DNA from: Pseudaminobacter soli (ex Zhang et al. 2022)
GTDB lineage: Bacteria > Pseudomonadota > Alphaproteobacteria > Rhizobiales > Rhizobiaceae
Direction of reading: 5' to 3'
Assembly: GCF_014595955.1 (NCBI RefSeq)
Contig: NZ_JABVCF010000010.1
Span: 124,001-188,000, forward strand
Length of the DNA: 64,000 nt
In this document: positions 60,231 to 64,000 of the stretch, in pieces
How positions within the stretch are numbered: the stretch's first letter is position 1
Layout: each line of letters begins with the position of its first letter
Made by a program: the position numbers and the translations under genes
Notes under the pieces: generated by a model
Told to the model about the DNA's origin: nothing
The model's database searches: none
Seen by the model: the letters and a program-made list of their open reading frames with translations, nothing else

Positions 60231-61397
60231 TTAGTCGAGAGTCGTCCAGAAGACGCCACTGACCTCAAAGGGCAGGAACCGCTCGTGCAGTTCCTTGAAC
60301 GTCGCCTGCGGGTCGAGATCGGCAAACTTGTCGGGATTCAGCCACTTGGCCAAAGCCTGCACCGCCACGAAGTGATAGGGGCTCTGGTAGAACTGATGGT
60401 AGATGGCCATCACCCTGTTGGCCTTGACCGCCGCCAGTTCTGGAAAGCCGGTCCGCTGCATCAGGGCGTGGAGTTGTTCCTTGGCCTTGGCGGGATCAGC
60501 CTCGTAGCCGAGCCACACCGCGATGTTGCCGGGGTTCGAGCCGGACCAGTTGGCGCCGGTGGCAAGGATGTAGTTCGGGTCCTCGACGACCAGCGCTTCC
60601 GGATTGAGCACGCCGCTGACCCCGGTGAAGTATTTCGTGCCGATGTTGAAGCCGCCGGCCTCGGCGACGAATTCGCCGAAATTGAAGTTGCCGAAGGTGT
60701 TGCAGCAGACGGCGGGGTCTAGGCCGGCGGCGCGCTCGGCAAAGACCGTCGGGCGCTCATCGGGCTTCAGACGGGTGGTCACGTTGTAAACCCGCCGCAT
60801 CTGCGCCATGTAATAGTCGGCGAAGGCCTGCGCCTCGACTTCTTTGCCGAAGATCCGACCCAGAAGCAGGATCGACGGCACGGTGTTCTGGGTAGGACGC
60901 TCGCGGAAGTCGACGAAGACGGTGGGGACGCCGGCCTTCTCGAGCGTGTCGATGATGCCGCTCTCCTTGATCTTGTCGTAGAAGCCAAGCGTGACGACCA
61001 ACACGTCGACGTCTAACTCGAGCGCCTTTTCCACGCTGAAGTCGGCCGAGGCGGCCGCGCCGATCATCGGCACGTCCTTGGCATCGGGAAAGCGCGCCAG
61101 ATACTTGTTCCAGGTGTCGGGATCGAAATTCGGCAGATCGTCGCCGATGGACGCGAGTTGGGCGAACGGGTTGTCCTTGTCGAGCACGACCGTGGCGTAG
61201 AGCATGCGGCCTTCGCCGAGGATGACCTTCTTGGCGCCATGCGGCACCTCGACGGTGCGGCCGGCGAGATCGGTGACGGTGATCTTCTCCTGCGCGCTCG
61301 CCACGCCCGTCGCCGCGACTAGCGCGGCGGCCAGCCATGCAATCGCCAGCAGCGAACGGCGGACCGCCGCGCGCATCCGCGTTGCGTTCTCCAGCAT
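60231..61397 (-). CDS. periplasmic metal-chelate-binding protein (FecB/BtuF-like)
   Basis: A 388-residue secreted binding protein, signal ending near ASA-QEK. The mature part has ITVTDLAGRTVEVPHGAKKV, the hallmark of the peripla_BP_2 (FecB/BtuF/HmuT) family, then LELDVDVLVVTLGFYDKIKE, a helical backbone, and YQSPYHFVAVQALAKWLNPD. At about 365 mature residues it is longer than classical siderophore-binding proteins (about 280), resembling the larger variants that bind other metal chelates. The start at 61397 has GGAGAG at 5-bp spacing. It lies 17 bp behind the methyltransferase. Confidence 0.9.
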   Translation of the reverse strand: MLENATRMRAAVRRSLLAIAWLAAALVAATGVASAQEKITVTDLAGRTVEVPHGAKKVILGEGRMLYATVVLDKDNPFAQLASIGDDLPNFDPDTWNKYLARFPDAKDVPMIGAAASADFSVEKALELDVDVLVVTLGFYDKIKESGIIDTLEKAGVPTVFVDFRERPTQNTVPSILLLGRIFGKEVEAQAFADYYMAQMRRVYNVTTRLKPDERPTVFAERAAGLDPAVCCNTFGNFNFGEFVAEAGGFNIGTKYFTGVSGVLNPEALVVEDPNYILATGANWSGSNPGNIAVWLGYEADPAKAKEQLHALMQRTGFPELAAVKANRVMAIYHQFYQSPYHFVAVQALAKWLNPDKFADLDPQATFKELHERFLPFEVSGVFWTTLD

Positions 61398-61414
61398 ACC
61401 ACTCTCCATCTGTC

Positions 61415-62239
61415 TCATGCCGCTCGCCGGGCCTCTCCGGCCGGCCGGGCGGTCTGTTGAACTGGTTTGCTGGCTTGGATCGCATAGCGGTCTTGGCTGG
61501 CTCGATCGATCCGCTGGTGAAGCGGCATATGGCGACCCTGCGCCCTGCGAATGGGCGCGAAGTCGCGGTCGATGACGATGTCCCGGAATCCGGCGTCGCG
61601 CAGCAGGGACGCAATGTCCTCGGCGCGCGCGCCGTCGGAAAAATGCACCTTGCTCAAGATGCGGTTATGGCGCTCCCGGTCGACGCCGTGTGTCGCGGCC
61701 GGCGGGCCGAACCGCTTGAAGAAGGCCGCCGCTCGCCGCAGCAGCAGGGATCGCAAGTTGCGCGCCGTCATGTCGGCATCCACGATTAGAATCTTTCCAC
61801 CGGGCTTCAGCACCCGGAACCAGTCGGCGAATGCCGCTGCGGGATTCGGCAGCGTCCACACAAGGTGCCGCGTCATCATCACGTCATAAGCTTCGTCGGG
61901 GAGGAGCGTGCTCTCCGCATCACCCATGACATACCTAGCATCGAGGCTGCGTGCCTTTGCTTTGGCCCTCGCCCGCTCGAGCATTGGCTCGGAGAAGTCG
62001 AGGCCCGTCACCGAGTAGCCGCGCTCGCACAGCAACCGCGAGATCACGCCGGTGCCGGAGGCGAGGTCGAGCGCCTTGCGGCCGCTGCCGGGACCCAGGT
62101 GCTTTTCGATGAGGGTGTGCCAGGCTCCACGCTCGTCGTCTCCGAAGATCTCGTGTCCCGGCGAAAGATCGAAGGTCTCGGCCCGCGCCGACCAGTAGTC
62201 GCGGATCTCGTCCTTGATCGTCCAGTTCTGCCCTCGCAT
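61415..62239 (-). CDS. class I SAM-dependent methyltransferase
   Basis: A 274-residue protein. SAM site ALDLASGTGVISRLLCERG (motif I, about residues 56-74), LDFSEPMLERARAKA (motif II), YVMGDAESTLLPDEAYDVMM and VLKPGGKILIVDAD. The fold fits Methyltransf_11/UbiE-like enzymes. The start at 62239 (MRGQNWTIKDEIRDYW) has GGGGGAG at 6-bp spacing; the ATG at 62254 does not. It is the first gene of the FecBCD operon, which suggests it modifies the imported chelate or its ligand, rather than a housekeeping role (inference). Substrate unknown. Confidence 0.85.
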   Translation of the reverse strand: MRGQNWTIKDEIRDYWSARAETFDLSPGHEIFGDDERGAWHTLIEKHLGPGSGRKALDLASGTGVISRLLCERGYSVTGLDFSEPMLERARAKAKARSLDARYVMGDAESTLLPDEAYDVMMTRHLVWTLPNPAAAFADWFRVLKPGGKILIVDADMTARNLRSLLLRRAAAFFKRFGPPAATHGVDRERHNRILSKVHFSDGARAEDIASLLRDAGFRDIVIDRDFAPIRRAQGRHMPLHQRIDRASQDRYAIQASKPVQQTARPAGEARRAA

Positions 62240-62279
62240 CGCAAACTCCCCCAAGTTCGCCGACGCTCCTAAAAAAATA

Positions 62280-62294
62280 TGAGTGTAATTGTCA
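62280..62294. promoter_or_regulatory. candidate iron-responsive box (TGA-N9-TCA)
   Basis: TGA-GTGTAATTG-TCA lies 40 bp upstream of the methyltransferase start within an AT-rich stretch. This is the core of the IRO box bound by RirA in rhizobia. A match of six fixed bases is expected by chance every few kilobases, so position, not sequence alone, supports it. Confidence 0.45.
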
Positions 62295-62681
62295 ACTAAA
62301 GTTTCATTGAGCTTCGCCCTTCCAGCCTCGACATTCTGTCAGTGCCGTACTCGGAGCGCACGAAGCAGTTGTTAAAGGAGATGTTTGACGCCGATCCAGA
62401 TCACAGGCGGCACCGGCTAGAGCGCGTCGCTCGATTGCCCTCGTTCGGTGTTTGTAGCCTAGGGTTTCGATCACGCTACTTTTTAGGACGGCTATGCTTG
62501 AACGTCCGCTCTTGACGATTCGTCAGCATGAGGCAGGGGTAGCGAGCCGACCAATAAAAAGGGCGCACCGCGTTACTGATGCGCGGTCCGCCCGTGTTCG
62601 CCCTCAGGCGACGATCGCAGTCAAGCACCGAGTTTCAGCGCTGGCGCTCTCTGCTTTGAAAAAGCTTGGCCGATTGGCTCG
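62295..62681. other. 387-bp intergenic region
   Basis: Between the metal-importer promoter and the stop of the 62-residue ORF. AT-rich near 62280-62330, then GC-rich. No supported gene, RNA or repeat. Confidence 0.4.
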
Positions 62682-62870
62682 TCAGTTCGTCCGGCCCTTC
62701 TGGTCGGCCGTGGCGCTCGACGACAGGCCGGCCGCCGACTCGCAGACCTGCACGTGCTTCGCAAGCGCTTCCCTGGAGAGCATTGCACTGATCGTGCAGA
62801 TGTCGCGGTCCTGGAATTTTGGCAGCCGCTGGAGTTCCTGAAGCCGCTCAAGTAGTGCGCCACGCGTCAT
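62682..62870 (-). CDS. small hypothetical protein
   Basis: A 62-residue soluble protein, MTRGALLERLQELQRLPKFQ at the start, then DRDICTISAMLSREALAKHV and a Ser/Ala-rich tail. Helix-forming N-terminal half; no signal or membrane segment. A strong RBS (AAAGGAG, 6 bp before the ATG) supports translation. It lies 56 bp behind minE, separated from it by a stem-loop. No family recognised. Confidence 0.6.
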   Translation of the reverse strand: MTRGALLERLQELQRLPKFQDRDICTISAMLSREALAKHVQVCESAAGLSSSATADQKGRTN

Positions 62871-62893
62871 GCTCGTCTCCTTTCGTCAAGGTA

Positions 62894-62916
62894 AAGCGGC
62901 AGACGTCCTGCCGCTT
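62894..62916 (-). terminator. stem-loop after minE
   Basis: A perfect 9-bp inverted repeat (AAGCGGCAG / CTGCCGCTT, 5-base loop) starts 10 bp after the minE stop. On the minus strand the tail is TACCTTGACG, with two T inside the stem end, so termination is probably partial. Confidence 0.5.
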
Positions 62917-62926
62917 GCAGGCGGCG

Positions 62927-63202
62927 TCAGGCCGCCTTCACATCCTTTTTCACGTCCGCGTTCAGCGGGATCTCGATATCGACTTCCAGCGTCGAGACTT
63001 TCTCGCCGCGGTCCATCTTCACGTTCACCTTGTCATTGTCGATCTGAACGTGCTTGGCGATGACCGCGAGGATCTCTTCCCGCAGCTTCGCCACAAGGTC
63101 CGAGTGCCCGACCGTCGATCTTTCGTGGGCGAGCAGCACCTGCAGGCGCTCGCGCGCCGTCGGTGCCGAGCTCTTCTTGTTGAAGAAGCTGAACAGGCTC
63201 AT
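62927..63202 (-). CDS. minE: cell division topological specificity factor MinE
   Basis: A 91-residue protein of standard length. The N-terminal anti-MinCD helix and membrane-targeting segment ([20 protein letters not shown]) are followed by QVLLAHERS and the dimerisation beta-strand region [20 protein letters not shown] and [11 protein letters not shown]. MinE stimulates the MinD ATPase and drives pole-to-pole oscillation that places the Z ring at mid-cell. Its ATG overlaps the minD stop by four bases. Confidence 0.96.
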   Translation of the reverse strand: MSLFSFFNKKSSAPTARERLQVLLAHERSTVGHSDLVAKLREEILAVIAKHVQIDNDKVNVKMDRGEKVSTLEVDIEIPLNADVKKDVKAA

Positions 63203-64000
63203 GCCGCCACCCTCCGACCGAAGATCTTGCTGAACAGGCCGCGCTTCTCGCCGGGGATCGTCATCGGCACCGTCTCGCCGGCGAGACGGCGGGCAGCGTC
63301 GAGATATGCGAGGGCAGGCGCGCTGGTCTTGTCTGCAAGCGTGACCGGCGCCCCGACGTTGGAGGCGCGCAGCACGTCCGTGCTCTCCGGAATGATGCCG
63401 ACCAGCGGGATCGACAGGATCTCGAGCACGTCTTCGACCTTCAGCATGTCGCCACGCTCGGCGCGGACGGCATCGTAGCGGGTGAGCAGCAGGTGCTTTT
63501 CGATCCTTTCGCCGCTCTCGGCCTTGACGGTCTTGGAATCGAGCAGGCCGATGATCCGGTCCGAATCGCGGACGGAGGAGACTTCCGGGTTGGTGACTAT
63601 GACCGCCATGTCGGCATGGCGCATGGCGAGCGTGGCGCCGCGCTCGATGCCGGCCGGGCTGTCACAGATGATCCAGTCGAAGTGGCGCTTGAGGTCGGTC
63701 ATCACCCGCTCAACGCCCTCGGGGGTCAGGGCGTCCTTGTCGCGGGTCTGGGAAGCCGGCAGCAGGAAGAGGGTATCCAGGCGCTTGTCGCGGATCAGCG
63801 CCTGCGGCAGTTTGGCGTCGCCCTGGATCACATTGACAATATCATAGACGACCCTGCGCTCGGCGCCCATGACGAGGTCGAGATTGCGCAGGCCCACGTC
63901 GAAGTCGACGACGACCGTCTTCTCGTTCCTCTGCGCCAGAGCGGCACCGAGGGCGGCAGTCGAGGTCGTCTTGCCAACGCCTCCCTTGCCTGATGTGACC
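63199..64000 (-). CDS. minD: septum site-determining protein MinD (5' end outside window)
   Basis: Partial: the window edge removes only a few N-terminal residues. The first visible codons give [19 protein letters not shown], the deviant Walker A with signature Lys, then [35 protein letters not shown] (Walker B region) and [14 protein letters not shown]. The C-terminal amphipathic membrane-targeting helix is [13 protein letters not shown]. MinD is the membrane ATPase that carries MinC and is displaced by MinE. minC presumably lies just beyond the window. Confidence 0.96.
   Translation of the reverse strand, partial: VTSGKGGVGKTTSTAALGAALAQRNEKTVVVDFDVGLRNLDLVMGAERRVVYDIVNVIQGDAKLPQALIRDKRLDTLFLLPASQTRDKDALTPEGVERVMTDLKRHFDWIICDSPAGIERGATLAMRHADMAVIVTNPEVSSVRDSDRIIGLLDSKTVKAESGERIEKHLLLTRYDAVRAERGDMLKVEDVLEILSIPLVGIIPESTDVLRASNVGAPVTLADKTSAPALAYLDAARRLAGETVPMTIPGEKRGLFSKIFGRRVAA

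Noticed and set aside
62255-62330. Possible cobalamin riboswitch ahead of the FecBCD-type operon
   Set aside because: The conserved B12-box sequence was not found and the leader is only about 40-60 bp to the AT-rich promoter stretch.

Overview
The window is GC-rich, densely coded alphaproteobacterial chromosome. Several features point to Hyphomicrobiales, most like the Mesorhizobium/Phyllobacteriaceae group: a Rhizobiales-type porin (13877-14959), a giant 180-kDa-class NAD-glutamate dehydrogenase (6583-11373), the slt-dapA-smpB neighbourhood, a broken rhizobial-type ribbon-helix-helix gene (27475-27781), a TGA-N9-TCA iron box, and minD-minE. Genus and species cannot be fixed from this sequence alone.

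Layout. 1-16 kb is mostly core chromosome: an ArsR/SRPBCC pair, a zinc-ribbon methyltransferase, smpB, dapA, a soluble lytic transglycosylase, a LysE exporter, NAD-GDH with an UMF1-type MFS protein, an alpha/beta hydrolase, and the porin with a clear terminator. 16-30 kb holds a Crp/cupredoxin/Tat metallophosphoesterase cluster, a GGDEF-EAL protein, an MFS transporter, gamma-glutamyltransferase, a three-part GMC dehydrogenase (FAD subunit, Tat-exported small subunit, mono-heme cytochrome c) beside glyoxalase I, a frameshifted RHH gene and an RTX-repeat protein. 29.5-37 kb is a peptide-type ABC importer operon that runs on into an FAD oxidoreductase and an SDR; stem-loops sit in two of its intercistronic gaps.

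A tRNA-Ser(GCT) at 37401-37491 starts a more mosaic region (37.5-58 kb). It carries stand-alone ArsR/SRPBCC and NIPSNAP/monooxygenase modules, a decayed EamA permease, a truncated tyrosine recombinase next to IS-like debris (41.8-42.1 kb), and an IS6-type transposase fragment (57.9 kb). Between these scars lies a C2-metabolism island. One part is a putative membrane di-iron hydroxylase with two tiny membrane proteins, a DUF6166-like protein, a zinc alcohol dehydrogenase, an alpha/beta hydrolase and a GntR/FCD regulator. The other part is a complete beta-hydroxyaspartate cycle (bhcDCBA, divergent bhcR), glycolate oxidase glcDEF and a divergent MFS transporter. Read together, glycolate would be taken up, oxidised to glyoxylate by GlcDEF and converted by the BHC enzymes to oxaloacetate via aspartate/iminosuccinate without carbon loss. 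The hydroxylase/dehydrogenase module may feed it, but its substrate is unknown.

58.3-64 kb returns to core-like genes: a FecBCD-type metal-chelate ABC importer led by a methyltransferase and preceded by a candidate iron-response box, a small ORF, minE, and minD cut by the window end.
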